From positions 1 through 64,000 of the forward strand of contig NZ_JAJQTQ010000003.1 in the NCBI RefSeq assembly GCF_029081005.1: a stretch of DNA of 64,000 bases, given 5' to 3'. Of this stretch, positions 8,844-18,720 are shown piece by piece (the first letter of the stretch is position 1; every line of letters starts with the position of its first letter). Source of the DNA: Halomonas elongata. Lineage in GTDB: Bacteria > Pseudomonadota > Gammaproteobacteria > Pseudomonadales > Halomonadaceae. A program made the position numbers and the translations under genes. A model generated the notes under the pieces. That model was not told the origin of the DNA. It saw only the letters and a program-made list of their open reading frames with translations, and searched no databases.

Positions 8844-9567
8844 GGCTCGTTCGGACGTCGTCGGTCGCGGTCGGAAGCGCGAGCGCGACACCGGGATCGG
8901 GATTGCCCTGTACGCGACCATGCGGCGGGACCTGTTGCTGCTGCTGAGACGCCCCAGCACGGCACTCAACCCCCTGGCCTTCTTCGCCCTGGTGATCACC
9001 TTGTTTCCGATCGGCATCTCGCCGGACCCGGCGCTGCTCTCGGCTATCGCACCGGGCCTGCTGTGGGTGGCGGCGTTGCTCGCTGCCCTGTTGTCGCTGG
9101 ATGGCCTGTTCCGCAATGACGTCGAGGACGGTACCCTCGAACAGCTGCTGCTGTCGTCTCGTCCCTTGCCGATGCTGGCGCTCGCCAAGGTCGCGGTACA
9201 CTGGCTGTCGACCGGCCTGCCGCTGGCGTTGATGGCGCCGGTGCTGGGCGTCATGCTGTCGCTACCGCTGGGCAGCTACGGGGTGCTGGCGTTGTCGCTG
9301 GCACTGGGGAGCGCCACGCTGAGCCTGATCGGTGCCATCGGCGCGGCCTTGACCGCCGGCCTTCCTCGCGGGGGCGTCCTGCTGTCGCTGCTGGTGTTGC
9401 CACTCTATGTGCCGGTGCTGATCTTCGGCGCCGGTGCCGTCCAGGCGGCCATCGCGGGAACCGGCGTGGCGGCGCACCTGGCCCTGCTCGGGGCATTGCT
9501 GGCGGTAGCCCTGGTGTTCGCGCCCTGGGCGATCGCGGCGTCGCTGCGTATCAGTCTCAACGGTTGA
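8824..9567 (+). CDS. ccmB: Heme exporter membrane protein CcmB
   Basis: Membrane partner of CcmA. About six hydrophobic helices are visible after a roughly 25-residue basic N-terminal extension. NDVEDGTLEQLLLS is the typical CcmB cytoplasmic loop that contacts the ATPase. It overlaps the ccmA 3' end by 20 bp; an ATG two codons on (8830) is an alternative start, and the first 25 residues may not all be native. Length 247, slightly above the usual 220. Confidence 0.92.
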   Translation: MAMSCPEARSDVVGRGRKRERDTGIGIALYATMRRDLLLLLRRPSTALNPLAFFALVITLFPIGISPDPALLSAIAPGLLWVAALLAALLSLDGLFRNDVEDGTLEQLLLSSRPLPMLALAKVAVHWLSTGLPLALMAPVLGVMLSLPLGSYGVLALSLALGSATLSLIGAIGAALTAGLPRGGVLLSLLVLPLYVPVLIFGAGAVQAAIAGTGVAAHLALLGALLAVALVFAPWAIAASLRISLNG

Positions 9568-9582
9568 GGTATCGACACATCA

Positions 9583-10323
9583 ATGTGGGCCTTCATTCAC
9601 AAGCTCGGTTCCCCGAAAGGGTTCTACGCCTTCAGCGTGCGGTTGTCGCCCTGGTTCTGGGTGGCGGCGACGACACTCATCGGGGGCGGCCTCGTCTGGG
9701 GGCTGGCTTTCGCGCCGGCTGATTACCAGCAGGGCGACAGCTTTCGCATCATCTATGTCCATGTGCCGGCGGCCTTCCTCGCGCAATCGATCTTCGTCGT
9801 CATGGCCCTGGCCGGGCTGGTATTCATGGTCTGGAGGATCAAGCTGGCCGACATGGCGGCCACGGCGATGGCACCATTGGGCGCCGGCATGACCTTCGTG
9901 GCACTGCTGTCCGGTGCCGTATGGGGAGTGCCCACCTGGGGGACCTGGTGGCAGTGGGACGCCCGCCTGACCTCGATGCTGCTCCTGTTCTTCCTGTATA
10001 TCGGCGTGATCGCCTTGCGGAGTGCCTTCGACGGTCGCGACAGCGGCTCGCGAGCGGCCTCGGTGCTGACCATGGTCGGCGTGATCAATATCCCGATCAT
10101 CAAGTACTCGGTGGAGTGGTGGTACACCCTGCACCAGCCCGCCACCTTCTCCGTCACCTCGCGCCCGGCGATGCCCACCGAGATGTGGTTGCCGTTGTTG
10201 ATCATGGTGCTGGGCTTCTATAGCTTCTTCATCGCCGTGACCCTGACGCGGACGCGCAACGAGATTCTGCGTCGCGAGTCCGCCAAGCGCTGGGTACGCG
10301 ATCTGGTCGGGGAGGGGAACTGA
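9583..10323 (+). CDS. ccmC: Heme transporter/handling protein CcmC
   Basis: Six-helix membrane protein that loads heme onto CcmE. It carries the tryptophan-rich WWD-type motif [17 protein letters not shown] on the periplasmic side and the flanking heme-ligand histidines seen in YVHVPAAF and TLHQP. Length 246 is normal. Its stop codon shares one base with the ccmD start, indicating tight coupling. Confidence 0.95.
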   Translation: MWAFIHKLGSPKGFYAFSVRLSPWFWVAATTLIGGGLVWGLAFAPADYQQGDSFRIIYVHVPAAFLAQSIFVVMALAGLVFMVWRIKLADMAATAMAPLGAGMTFVALLSGAVWGVPTWGTWWQWDARLTSMLLLFFLYIGVIALRSAFDGRDSGSRAASVLTMVGVINIPIIKYSVEWWYTLHQPATFSVTSRPAMPTEMWLPLLIMVLGFYSFFIAVTLTRTRNEILRRESAKRWVRDLVGEGN

Positions 10324-10523
10324 TGGCCTTCGATTCGTTCACCGCTTTTCTGGCCATGGGCGGTTACGCGCCCTATGTCTGGCCCGCCTACGGTGCCACC
10401 CTGTTGCTGTTGTTCGCCGTGGTACTGCACCTGCGTCTGGAACGCCGGCGGCTGTGGCGGGAGTTGCGCCGCCGTGTTCGGCGAGAGCGTCGACAGGCGC
10501 GTGACGGGGAGGTGCCTTCATGA
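10323..10523 (+). CDS. ccmD: Heme exporter subunit CcmD
   Basis: Small (66-residue) single-pass membrane protein that holds CcmC, CcmA/B and CcmE together. [16 protein letters not shown], typical of CcmD, precedes one membrane helix; an Arg-rich cytoplasmic tail follows. The start overlaps the ccmC stop by one base, and the 3' end overlaps ccmE by 4 bp. Confidence 0.9.
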   Translation: MAFDSFTAFLAMGGYAPYVWPAYGATLLLLFAVVLHLRLERRRLWRELRRRVRRERRQARDGEVPS

Positions 10524-11023
10524 GAGCCAGGCGCAGACAGAAGCTGTTCGTTGTTCTGGGGCTGGTCGCTCTGGTGGCGCTGGCGGTGGGACTGACGCTC
10601 TATGCCCTGCGCAGCAATATCAACCTGTTCTTCAGCCCGGTACAGATCGTGGCCGGTGAGGCGCCACTGGAGCGCCAGATTCGCGCCGGCGGCATGGTCA
10701 AGGAAGGCTCCGTGACGCGTGACCCGGAAAGCCTGGATGTGACCTTCACTGTCACCGATTACGTCGAGGACGTGAGGGTGCGCTACAGCGGCATCCTGCC
10801 CGACCTCTTCCGCGAGGGGCAGGGCGTGGTAGTGGTGGGCCGGTTGCAGCCGGAGGGCTGGGTGCGTGCCGACAAGGTGCTGGCCAAGCACGATGAGAAC
10901 TACATGCCGCCCGAGGTGGCCGAGGCCCTGGAAGAGGCCGGCTATGCGCCGGAGGACTACCGGGACAAGGCCGCCGAGGTGGGAAAACGGCTGGATGCCG
11001 AACGGCGTGCCGGCCAGGAGTGA
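10520..11023 (+). CDS. ccmE: Periplasmic heme chaperone CcmE
   Basis: Membrane-anchored chaperone that carries heme covalently to the CcmF/H lyase. One N-terminal anchor helix (about 8-28) precedes an OB-fold beta barrel. The covalent heme ligand is His124 in [10 protein letters not shown], with Tyr128 as axial ligand, the classic HxxxY arrangement. It is 167 residues long. It begins inside the last codons of ccmD. Confidence 0.95.
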   Translation: MRARRRQKLFVVLGLVALVALAVGLTLYALRSNINLFFSPVQIVAGEAPLERQIRAGGMVKEGSVTRDPESLDVTFTVTDYVEDVRVRYSGILPDLFREGQGVVVVGRLQPEGWVRADKVLAKHDENYMPPEVAEALEEAGYAPEDYRDKAAEVGKRLDAERRAGQE

Positions 11024-11035
11024 TACGGAGTCGCC

Positions 11036-13039
11036 ATGTTGATCGAGATGATCCCCGAGATTGGCCATTTCGCTCTGGTCATCGCCTTGTTGATGGCGTT
11101 GGTGCAGGCGGTGGTGCCGCTGGCCGGCGCGGCGACTCGTCGACCGCTGTGGATGGCCTATGCGCGCCCCATGGCCGCCGGTCAGTGCCTGTTCCTGCTC
11201 GTCGCCTACGCCTGCCTGACCGCCAGCTACCTGCTGGATGACTTCAGCGTGGCCACGGTGGCCAACAACTCGAACTCGATGCTGCCCTGGTACTACAAGT
11301 TCAGCGCCGTCTGGGGCAACCACGAAGGCTCGGTGCTGCTGTGGAGCCTGATCCTGGGGGTCTGGACCTACGCCGTCTCGCACTTTTCCCGGGAACTGCC
11401 TCGGGACATGCTGGCCCGCGTGCTGGGCGTGATGGGCCTGATCAGCACGGGCTTTCTGACCTTCGTGCTGGTGACCTCCAATCCCTTCGCGCGGCTGCTG
11501 CCCGATGTGCCGACCGATGGTGCCGACCTGAATCCACTGCTGCAGGACGTCGGCCTGATCATCCATCCTCCGATGCTCTACATGGGGTATGTGGGGTTCT
11601 CGGTGGTCTTTTCCTTCGCCATCGCCGCCTTGCTGGGCGGTCGCCTGGACGCCGCCTGGACACGCTGGGCGCGGCCCTGGACCAATGTCGCCTGGGCCTT
11701 CCTCACCGTGGGCATCGCGCTGGGCAGCTGGTGGGCCTACTACGAGCTCGGCTGGGGCGGCTGGTGGTTCTGGGATCCGGTGGAGAACGCCTCGCTGCTG
11801 CCCTGGCTCGCCGGTACCGCGCTCATCCACTCCCTGGCGGTCACCGAGAAACGCGGTGCCTTCAAGAGCTGGACGGTACTGCTGGCCATCTCGACCTTCT
11901 CGCTGTCGTTGTTGGGCACCTTCCTGGTGCGGTCGGGCGTGCTCACCTCGGTGCACGCCTTCGCCAACGATCCATCGCGAGGACTCTTCATCCTGATGCT
12001 GCTGGGCATCACTGTGGGCGCCTCCTTGCTGCTGTTCGCGCTGCGTGCCCCCCGGGTCGGCCAGCGCACGGGGTTTACCTGGCTATCCCGGGATGCCCTG
12101 CTGCTGATCAACAACATCCTGCTGGTGGTCATGACGGTCACCGTGTTGCTGGGCACCCTCTATCCGCTGCTGCTCGATGCCTTCGAGCTCGGCAAGATCA
12201 GCGTGGGACCGCCTTACTTCAATGCCCTGTTCGTGCCGCTGACGGTGATTCTGTGTGTCTTCATGGGGCTGGGGCCGCTCGCGCAATGGAAACGCATGTC
12301 CGGGCGCGCGCTCTGGCGACGCACCTGGCTGGCCGGCGGCCTGGCCCTGGTCATCGCCGGGGCGATACCGCTGCTGTACGACGGCGAGTGGAATCTCCGG
12401 GTCTCGCTGGGACTGGCGGCGGCGCTGTGGATCGTGCTGCCGATGCTGCGAGGCCTGCTGGACAGGATGCGCCGGGGCGCCACGAAGCGGGCCGCCCTGC
12501 GCAAGCTGTCGCTCGCCTACTGGGGCATGCTGCTGGCCCATCTGGGCGTGGCGGTGACCATCGTCGGGGTCAGTGTGGTCGCGAACTATTCCGTCGAACG
12601 CAACGTGCGCATGGGGGTCGGCGATACCGTCAGCCTGGCCGGCTATACCTTCACCCTGACCGAGCTGGGCGAGCGCCGCGGGCCCAACTTCGTCGCCGAT
12701 ACGGCGCGACTCGAGGTGCGGCATGGCGAGGATGATCGGCACTTTGTGATGACGCCGGAGAAGCGCCTGTATCTCGCCACCGGCATGCCGATGACCGATG
12801 TGGCCCTGCGTCCGGGGCCGTTGCGTGACCTCTACGTGGCCATGGGCGAGGATCTGGGGGAGGGCAGCTGGGCCTTGCGGCTGCAGTACAAGCCGCTGGT
12901 GCGCTGGTTGTGGCTGGGTGCCCTGTTGATGGCGGTGGGTGGTCTGCTGGCGGTCGTCGACCGTCGCTATCGCCGTGCGGTCACCGCGCGCGACCCCGAG
13001 CGTGCCGTCCCGGCGAGCGTGCGGGAGGCCAGCGCATGA
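11036..13039 (+). CDS. ccmF: Cytochrome c heme lyase subunit CcmF
   Basis: Large polytopic membrane protein (667 residues, around 15 hydrophobic segments) that ligates heme to apocytochrome c. The WWD signature is ELGWGGWWFWDPVENASLLPW; conserved histidines (for example in WGNHEGS and TALIHSLAVTEKRG) serve as heme ligands in this family. CGGAG precedes the ATG. The C-terminal periplasmic domain ends in a last membrane helix just before ccmG. Confidence 0.95.
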   Translation: MLIEMIPEIGHFALVIALLMALVQAVVPLAGAATRRPLWMAYARPMAAGQCLFLLVAYACLTASYLLDDFSVATVANNSNSMLPWYYKFSAVWGNHEGSVLLWSLILGVWTYAVSHFSRELPRDMLARVLGVMGLISTGFLTFVLVTSNPFARLLPDVPTDGADLNPLLQDVGLIIHPPMLYMGYVGFSVVFSFAIAALLGGRLDAAWTRWARPWTNVAWAFLTVGIALGSWWAYYELGWGGWWFWDPVENASLLPWLAGTALIHSLAVTEKRGAFKSWTVLLAISTFSLSLLGTFLVRSGVLTSVHAFANDPSRGLFILMLLGITVGASLLLFALRAPRVGQRTGFTWLSRDALLLINNILLVVMTVTVLLGTLYPLLLDAFELGKISVGPPYFNALFVPLTVILCVFMGLGPLAQWKRMSGRALWRRTWLAGGLALVIAGAIPLLYDGEWNLRVSLGLAAALWIVLPMLRGLLDRMRRGATKRAALRKLSLAYWGMLLAHLGVAVTIVGVSVVANYSVERNVRMGVGDTVSLAGYTFTLTELGERRGPNFVADTARLEVRHGEDDRHFVMTPEKRLYLATGMPMTDVALRPGPLRDLYVAMGEDLGEGSWALRLQYKPLVRWLWLGALLMAVGGLLAVVDRRYRRAVTARDPERAVPASVREASA

Positions 13040-13566
13040 AGCGTCGCCTGCTGCTGTTGCTGCCATTGCTGGGGTTTCTCGTGTTGGGGGGATTCCTGTA
13101 TCGAGGCCTGTCGATGGACCCGTCGGACCGTGATTCGGCCATGGTGGCTCGGAACTTCCCCGAGTTCGATCTCGCCACCCTGGCCGATCCCGACCGTCGG
13201 GTGGACGCCTCGCTGCTCGAGGGTGAGGTGACCCTGGTCAATGTCTGGGGCGAGTGGTGCCCGACCTGCAAGCAGGAAATGCCCCAGTTGCTCGAACTGG
13301 CTGAGCGAGGCGTGCGGTTGGTGGGGGTCGACTACAAGGATACCCGAGCCAAGGGGCGCGCTTTTCTCGATGAGTTCGGCAACCCCTTCGAGGTCAATAT
13401 CTTCGATCCCGAAGGCAGCCTGGGCTTCGATCTCGGCGTCTACGGGGCACCGGAAACCTTCCTGGTCGACGTCGACGGCGTGATCCGGTATCACCACACC
13501 GGCTACATCGCCCCCGAAGACGTGTCTCGCGTGATCATGCCGGAGGTGAAGAAATGGCGAGAGTGA
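13036..13566 (+). CDS. ccmG: Thiol:disulfide interchange protein CcmG/DsbE
   Basis: Membrane-anchored thioredoxin-fold protein that keeps apocytochrome CXXCH cysteines reduced. An N-terminal signal anchor (about 4-25) is followed by the active site WCPTC and the glutamate-bearing loop typical of the family (GVDYKD). cis-Pro is in YGAPETFLVD. Length 176. The ATG overlaps the ccmF stop (ATGA). Confidence 0.95.
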   Translation: MKRRLLLLLPLLGFLVLGGFLYRGLSMDPSDRDSAMVARNFPEFDLATLADPDRRVDASLLEGEVTLVNVWGEWCPTCKQEMPQLLELAERGVRLVGVDYKDTRAKGRAFLDEFGNPFEVNIFDPEGSLGFDLGVYGAPETFLVDVDGVIRYHHTGYIAPEDVSRVIMPEVKKWRE

Positions 13567-14051
13567 GTGTGTGGCTGTTGGTGCTGCTGGCGGCGATGTC
13601 GCTGCCGGCCCTGGCGGCCGTCGAAGTACGCCAGTTCGACGATCCGGTCCTGGAACAGCGCTACCGTGATCTCACCGCGACACTGCGCTGTCCCAAGTGC
13701 CAGAACCAGGCGATCGACGATTCCAATTCTCCTATCGCCGGCGACATGCGCGAGCGCGTCTACCAACAACTGCAGCAGGGACGCTCGGACAAGGAAATTC
13801 TCGACTTCATGGTGCGCCGCTTCGGCGACTATGTGCTTTATAATCCACGCCTCGAGGGACGCACCCTCTTGCTGTGGGGACTGCCCGCGGCCCTGGTGCT
13901 GCTGGGCATCGTGCTGGTGATCATGCTGGTGCGTGTGCGCCGCGATGTCGCCGCGCGCGGGCTCAGCGAGGCCGAGCGTACCCGACTCGATGCCCTGGTC
14001 CATCGCCAGGGCGCGCATCACGACACCGCTCACCACGAGAGGAACGAATGA
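13554..14051 (+). CDS. ccmH: Cytochrome c biogenesis protein CcmH (CcmL type)
   Basis: Signal peptide (about 1-21), a periplasmic three-helix domain with the redox motif LRCPKCQNQ, then one membrane helix and a short tail. It accepts the apocytochrome disulfide and works with CcmG and CcmF. This is the short form (165 residues): the TPR part present in E. coli CcmH is encoded separately as ccmI. It overlaps ccmG by 13 bp in another frame. Confidence 0.94.
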   Translation: MARVSVWLLVLLAAMSLPALAAVEVRQFDDPVLEQRYRDLTATLRCPKCQNQAIDDSNSPIAGDMRERVYQQLQQGRSDKEILDFMVRRFGDYVLYNPRLEGRTLLLWGLPAALVLLGIVLVIMLVRVRRDVAARGLSEAERTRLDALVHRQGAHHDTAHHERNE

Positions 14052-14998
14052 CCCTGCTCTGGTTCGCCTTCGCCATCCTGCTGTTGCCGGCCTTGTGGTT
14101 GCTGATCCTTCCCCTGCGCCGAGCCGAAGGCGTGCGGGCGGCCCAGCATGCCGCCGAGGCGAGTGAGCCCGGTACCGAGCAGAATGTGGCGATCTACCGG
14201 CGCCGCCTGGCCTCGCTCGAAGCGGCCCTGGCGCGGGGGGACATCGATGCCGATCGCTTCGAGGAGGATCGCCTGGAACTGGAGCGCGGCCTGCTCGAGG
14301 ATACCGAGCGCTCGCGTCGCACGCCCTTGAAGTCCGCTGTCTCGGGCCGATTGCTGGTGCCGGTGACGATGATCGCCCTGGTGGCGGCCAGCGTGTTCTG
14401 GTATCGCCAGGAAGGGGCTGAGGGCGACCTGGCGCTGCGTGCCGCTCAACAACAGGTCCTGCAGAAGCCCGGTGCGTCGGTGACCGAGCTGGTCGAGGCG
14501 CTCGAGATCCAGGCCGCGCGACAACCAGAGAACGCCGATGTCTGGCGTTCGCTGTTTCCGCTCTATCGCGATACCGGACGAGTCGAAGACGCCGATTCGG
14601 CCCTGAGCCGACTGATCGAGCTGGAAGGCCGGCGTCCGGCGTTGCTGGCCGAGCTGGCACAGTTGCGTTATTTCGCCGCGGGACGCACCCTTGGCGCGGA
14701 TGTCCGGTCGTTGGTCGACGAGGTGCTTGCCGAGGCGCCCGACCAGCCCACGATACTGGGCATGCTGGGCATCGATGCCTTCGAGAACGGGAATTATCGG
14801 CGGGCCATCGATCATTGGCGACGGGCCATCGCCGGCATGGACGACGGTCGCTCCGCCGACGCCCTGCGCCAGGGCATCGAGACCGCCCAGCGTCGCCTGG
14901 CGGCCTCCGGGCAGCCGGCGAGCGACGGGGACCAACGCAATATGCCATCGGGCGTCGATGAATCGCCCGATGCTGCCATCGACAGGGTAGTCGACTAA
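14048..14998 (+). CDS. ccmI: Cytochrome c biogenesis protein CcmI
   Basis: Apocytochrome-binding subunit of the heme ligation complex. Two N-terminal membrane helices (about 3-20 and 98-116) flank a cytoplasmic segment with the family stretch NVAIYRRRLASLE; a periplasmic TPR domain follows (about 130-290). Length 316, shorter than many CcmI (about 400). The ATG overlaps the ccmH stop. It closes the ccm operon only 3 bp before smc. Confidence 0.9.
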   Translation: MTLLWFAFAILLLPALWLLILPLRRAEGVRAAQHAAEASEPGTEQNVAIYRRRLASLEAALARGDIDADRFEEDRLELERGLLEDTERSRRTPLKSAVSGRLLVPVTMIALVAASVFWYRQEGAEGDLALRAAQQQVLQKPGASVTELVEALEIQAARQPENADVWRSLFPLYRDTGRVEDADSALSRLIELEGRRPALLAELAQLRYFAAGRTLGADVRSLVDEVLAEAPDQPTILGMLGIDAFENGNYRRAIDHWRRAIAGMDDGRSADALRQGIETAQRRLAASGQPASDGDQRNMPSGVDESPDAAIDRVVD

Positions 14999-15001
14999 TT
15001 C

Positions 15002-18000
15002 ATGCGCCTGACCTCCATCCGCCTGGCCGGCTTCAAGTCCTTCGTCGATCCCGTCAGTGTGCCCTTCGACGGCAACATGACGGCCATCGTCGGGCCCAAT
15101 GGCTGTGGCAAGTCCAACATCATCGACGCCGTGCGCTGGGTCATGGGGGAGTCCTCGGCCAAGACCCTGCGCGGCGAGTCGATGGCCGACGTCATCTTCA
15201 ACGGCTCCACCGGCCGAAAACCGGTGGGGCAGGCCTCCATCGAGCTGATGTTCGACAACCGCGACGGTTCCATGGGCGGCCCCTACGCCCAGTACGCCGA
15301 GATATCGGTGAAGCGGCAGGTCACCCGGGAAGGACAATCCAGCTACTTCTTCAACGGCCAGAAGTGCCGCCGTCGCGACATCGCTGACCTCTTCCTCGGC
15401 ACCGGCCTGGGGCCGCGTTCCTACGCCATCATCGGGCAAGGGATGATCTCGCGGCTGATCGAGTCGCGCCCTGAGGAACTGCGCGGCACCCTCGAGGAAG
15501 CGGCCGGCATCTCCAAGTACAAGGAGCGCCGCCGCGAAACCGAGAATCGCATGCGTCGCACTCAGGAAAACCTCGAACGCCTGGAGGACATCCGCGAGGA
15601 GCTGGACAAGCAACTGGACAAGCTCAAGCGCCAGGCCGACGCAGCACGGCGCTACCAGACCCTCAAGCAGGAAGAGTACCAGCTCAAGGGGGAACTGGCG
15701 CTGTTGCGTGGCCGTGCCCTGAAGGCCAGCCAGGACGAGGAGCAGGCCCGGGTCGGCGAGCTCGAGACCGCCGTGGAGCGCGAAGTGCTGGGCCTTCGCC
15801 AATGCGAGACGCGACTGGAGGAGGCTCGGGCGGAGCACGATCGGCTGGCATCCGAACTCGAGGGCTATCAGTCGCGCTTCCACGAGACGACCACCGCGAT
15901 TGCCCGTCTGGAGCAGGATCTCGAGCATACTCGTGCCCGGGATCAGCAACTGGCCCGGGACCTGGACAGCGCCCGTCGCGAGCTGGACGACCTCAAGCGG
16001 GTGGGGGAAGACGACGGTGAACGCCTGGCACGGCTCGACGAGCGTCTCGAGACCCTGGGGCCGGAACAGGAAGACGTGGCCGAGCGGCTCGCCGAGCTGG
16101 AGGCCGCCCTGGAAGAGGCCGAGCCGCTCGCCGAGGAGGCCGATGCCGCCTGGGAAGCATTCGGTGAGCGCTGGCAGGAGGATAGCCGCGAGGCCGAACG
16201 TTCCCAGGATCGCCTGCGCGAGCAGGAGTCGCGGCTCGAGCGTATCGAGGACGATGCACGCAAGCGTCGTCTGCAGCGTGAGGAACTTCCCGACATCGCG
16301 GCACTCGAAGCCCAGCGTAGCGAAGTCGCCGAGCGTCTGGCCGAGCTCGAGGAGCAACTGGCGTCCAGCGAGGAAAGACGCGCCGACTGGCAGGAGAGCC
16401 GGGATGCCGCCCGCCAGCGGGTTCGCGATGCCGAGGAGGCGCGCGAGCTCGATCGCCAGCGTCGCAGCACCCTGCAGGGGGAGCTGGCCTCTCTCGAGGC
16501 CCTGATCCAGGCGGCGCTCGCCGATCACGATGAGCACCTGGCGTCGCACCTGGCCGAGCACGGCCTGGCAGATGCCGCACGGCTCGGGGAGAGGCTCGAT
16601 GTCACGCCGGGCTGGGAGGACGCGGTCTCCTGGGTGCTGGCTCCCTGGCTCAAGGCTCGTGTGGCGACGCCGGATGATGGTGCCCGAATTCTCGCTCCCG
16701 AACTGGCCGCTGAACTGGGCCTGCTGTCGGAAGAGGAACGCACGGCACCGGCCGGCAGCCTCGCCGCCGAGGTAAAGGGGGCCGGTGCAGCGGCCCAGTG
16801 GCTGGCGACGATTCACTGTGTCGCCTCGCGGGAGGAGGCCTGGGCCGGCCGGTCATCGTTGGCGCCCGGCGACAGCCTGATCACCGCCGATGGCCTCTGG
16901 GTGGGCGACGGCTGGGCCCGTCATCGTGGTCAGGAAGAGGGACCGGATGCCCTGCTGGTCAGTCGCCGCCGCGAGGCCGAGGTACGCGAGGAACTGGCGA
17001 CGGTGGAAGCGCGGCTCGACACCCTGGAGGCGCAGCTCGCCGAAGCCGGCGAAGAGGTCGAACGAGCCGAGGCCGGTCAAGAAGAGGTGCGTATCGAGCA
17101 ACGCGACCTGGATCAGCAGCGTCAGCAGCTGGCCGTCCAGGACAGCGGGCTGGCCAGCCGTCTCGAGCATCTCCAGGGGCGGGCCGCCGAGCTTGCCGAG
17201 GAGGTCGAGGGTCTGGAAGCGTCCGCCGAGGAAACGCGCCTGGCCATCGAGGAGACCCGGGAACACTGGCAGGCCGCCATGGCCCGGCTAGAGGAAGGCG
17301 CCGAGAAGCGTGAGCGCCTCGAGCGGGAGCGCCGCGAGGCCCGCGAGCGGCTGACGTCGTTGCGTACTCGGCAGCGTCCCCTCGCCGAGCAGTCCCAGCG
17401 CCTGGCGCTGGAGTATCAGCGGCTGACCACCGAGCGTGCGGGATTGGCGGAACAACAGGGGCGCTCCGGCGAGGCTCGCCAGCGCCTCGAGCAACGTTGC
17501 ACCGAACTGGAAGAGGAACGCGAAGGACTGCATGAACCGGATGAGGAACGCCGTGAACGGCTCGATGAGCTGTTGCACCGCCGGGAGCGCGAGGAACGGG
17601 AGCTCAACGAGGCCCGTTCCCGTGCCGCCGCCCTGGTCGAGCGGCTGCGCGAGGATGAACAGGCACGCCAGGGGCATGAGCGTCAGCTCGAGGGCATTCG
17701 TGAGCGCCTGCAGGAATCTCGCATGCAGGTTCAGGCCCTGGTGCTCAAGGCCGAGTCCCAGGACGAGCAGCTACGCGAGCTGGGACACGACGTCGATGCC
17801 CTGGCCGAGTCGCTGGACCCGAACGCGACCGAATCTGCCTGGCAGACGCGGCTGGAGGAGGTCGGCGAACGCATCCGCCGGCTCGGCGCGATCAACCTCG
17901 CGGCCATCGAGGAGTACGACCAGCAGGCCGAGCGGCGTGATTACCTCGAAGCCCAGCATGTGGAGCTCAGCGAGGCACTGGAGACCCTGGATCGGGCGAT

Positions 18001-18496
18001 TCGTCGAATCGACCAGGAAACCCGGACGCGTTTTCGCGATACCTTCGAGCGAGTCAATACGGGTCTGCAGACGCTTTTTCCCAAGATCTTCGGCGGCGGG
18101 ACCGCATGGTTGACCCTGACCGGCGACGATTTGCTGGAGACCGGTGTGGCCATCATGGCCAGGCCTCCGGGCAAGAAGAACAGCACCATTCATCTCTTGT
18201 CCGGGGGCGAAAAGGCGTTGACCGCGTTGGCCATGGTTTTTGCCATCTTCCAGCTCAATCCGGCACCCTTCTGCATGCTGGATGAAGTGGATGCCCCCCT
18301 GGATGATGCCAATGTGGGACGCTATGCCAGACTGGTTAAGGAAATGTCGGAGTCGGTCCAGTTCATCTATATCACCCATAACAAGATCGCCATGGAAGCG
18401 TCGGAACGACTGATGGGGGTGACCATGCAGGAACCGGGGGTATCGCGTCTGGTCTCGGTGGGTGTCGAGGAGGCGGCAGCCCTTGCCGAGGCCTGA
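15002..18496 (+). CDS. smc: Chromosome segregation protein SMC
   Basis: Condensin-type ATPase for chromosome compaction, 1164 residues. The N-terminal head has Walker A GPNGCGKSN (residues 31-39); two long Glu/Arg-rich coiled-coil arms surround a hinge at roughly 500-640; the C-terminal head has signature LSGGEKALTALA (around 1066) and Walker B DEVDAPLDD. Most gammaproteobacteria related to E. coli use MukB instead, so SMC places the host outside that group. It follows ccmI by only 3 bp with a weak ribosome site, so it may depend partly on ccm transcription. No scpAB is nearby. Confidence 0.96.
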   Translation: MRLTSIRLAGFKSFVDPVSVPFDGNMTAIVGPNGCGKSNIIDAVRWVMGESSAKTLRGESMADVIFNGSTGRKPVGQASIELMFDNRDGSMGGPYAQYAEISVKRQVTREGQSSYFFNGQKCRRRDIADLFLGTGLGPRSYAIIGQGMISRLIESRPEELRGTLEEAAGISKYKERRRETENRMRRTQENLERLEDIREELDKQLDKLKRQADAARRYQTLKQEEYQLKGELALLRGRALKASQDEEQARVGELETAVEREVLGLRQCETRLEEARAEHDRLASELEGYQSRFHETTTAIARLEQDLEHTRARDQQLARDLDSARRELDDLKRVGEDDGERLARLDERLETLGPEQEDVAERLAELEAALEEAEPLAEEADAAWEAFGERWQEDSREAERSQDRLREQESRLERIEDDARKRRLQREELPDIAALEAQRSEVAERLAELEEQLASSEERRADWQESRDAARQRVRDAEEARELDRQRRSTLQGELASLEALIQAALADHDEHLASHLAEHGLADAARLGERLDVTPGWEDAVSWVLAPWLKARVATPDDGARILAPELAAELGLLSEEERTAPAGSLAAEVKGAGAAAQWLATIHCVASREEAWAGRSSLAPGDSLITADGLWVGDGWARHRGQEEGPDALLVSRRREAEVREELATVEARLDTLEAQLAEAGEEVERAEAGQEEVRIEQRDLDQQRQQLAVQDSGLASRLEHLQGRAAELAEEVEGLEASAEETRLAIEETREHWQAAMARLEEGAEKRERLERERREARERLTSLRTRQRPLAEQSQRLALEYQRLTTERAGLAEQQGRSGEARQRLEQRCTELEEEREGLHEPDEERRERLDELLHRREREERELNEARSRAAALVERLREDEQARQGHERQLEGIRERLQESRMQVQALVLKAESQDEQLRELGHDVDALAESLDPNATESAWQTRLEEVGERIRRLGAINLAAIEEYDQQAERRDYLEAQHVELSEALETLDRAIRRIDQETRTRFRDTFERVNTGLQTLFPKIFGGGTAWLTLTGDDLLETGVAIMARPPGKKNSTIHLLSGGEKALTALAMVFAIFQLNPAPFCMLDEVDAPLDDANVGRYARLVKEMSESVQFIYITHNKIAMEASERLMGVTMQEPGVSRLVSVGVEEAAALAEA

Positions 18497-18720
18497 CAGG
18501 CTTGAACGATAATGGTGAAGGGTTTACAAGGAAGGTAACAATGTTGCATTGCGAGTACGTAAAGGGATTGACGAAGGGCGATTGCGGGGGGCCTTGTCGA
18601 CACTCGGTGAAAAAAATCCGAGCTTGACAAACAAAAAAGTGGTCCTTTTTCGGGCAATCGCGCTATGCTGTTGTCGAACAACCTTCAGGCATGGCGCCTT
18701 AGCAAAAGGCATGACGACCC

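Noticed and set aside
14030..16816. Long minus-strand open frame (over 900 codons) opposite ccmI/smc
   Set aside because: Mirror of a GC-rich coding sequence with strong third-position GC; the plus strand encodes clear CcmI and SMC domains. Similar mirrors lie opposite oadB (3688-5724), ligA (20441-22519), mnmC (23045-24826), fruB (42084-44321), fruKA (44434-47262) and the glucosidase (57731-59461).
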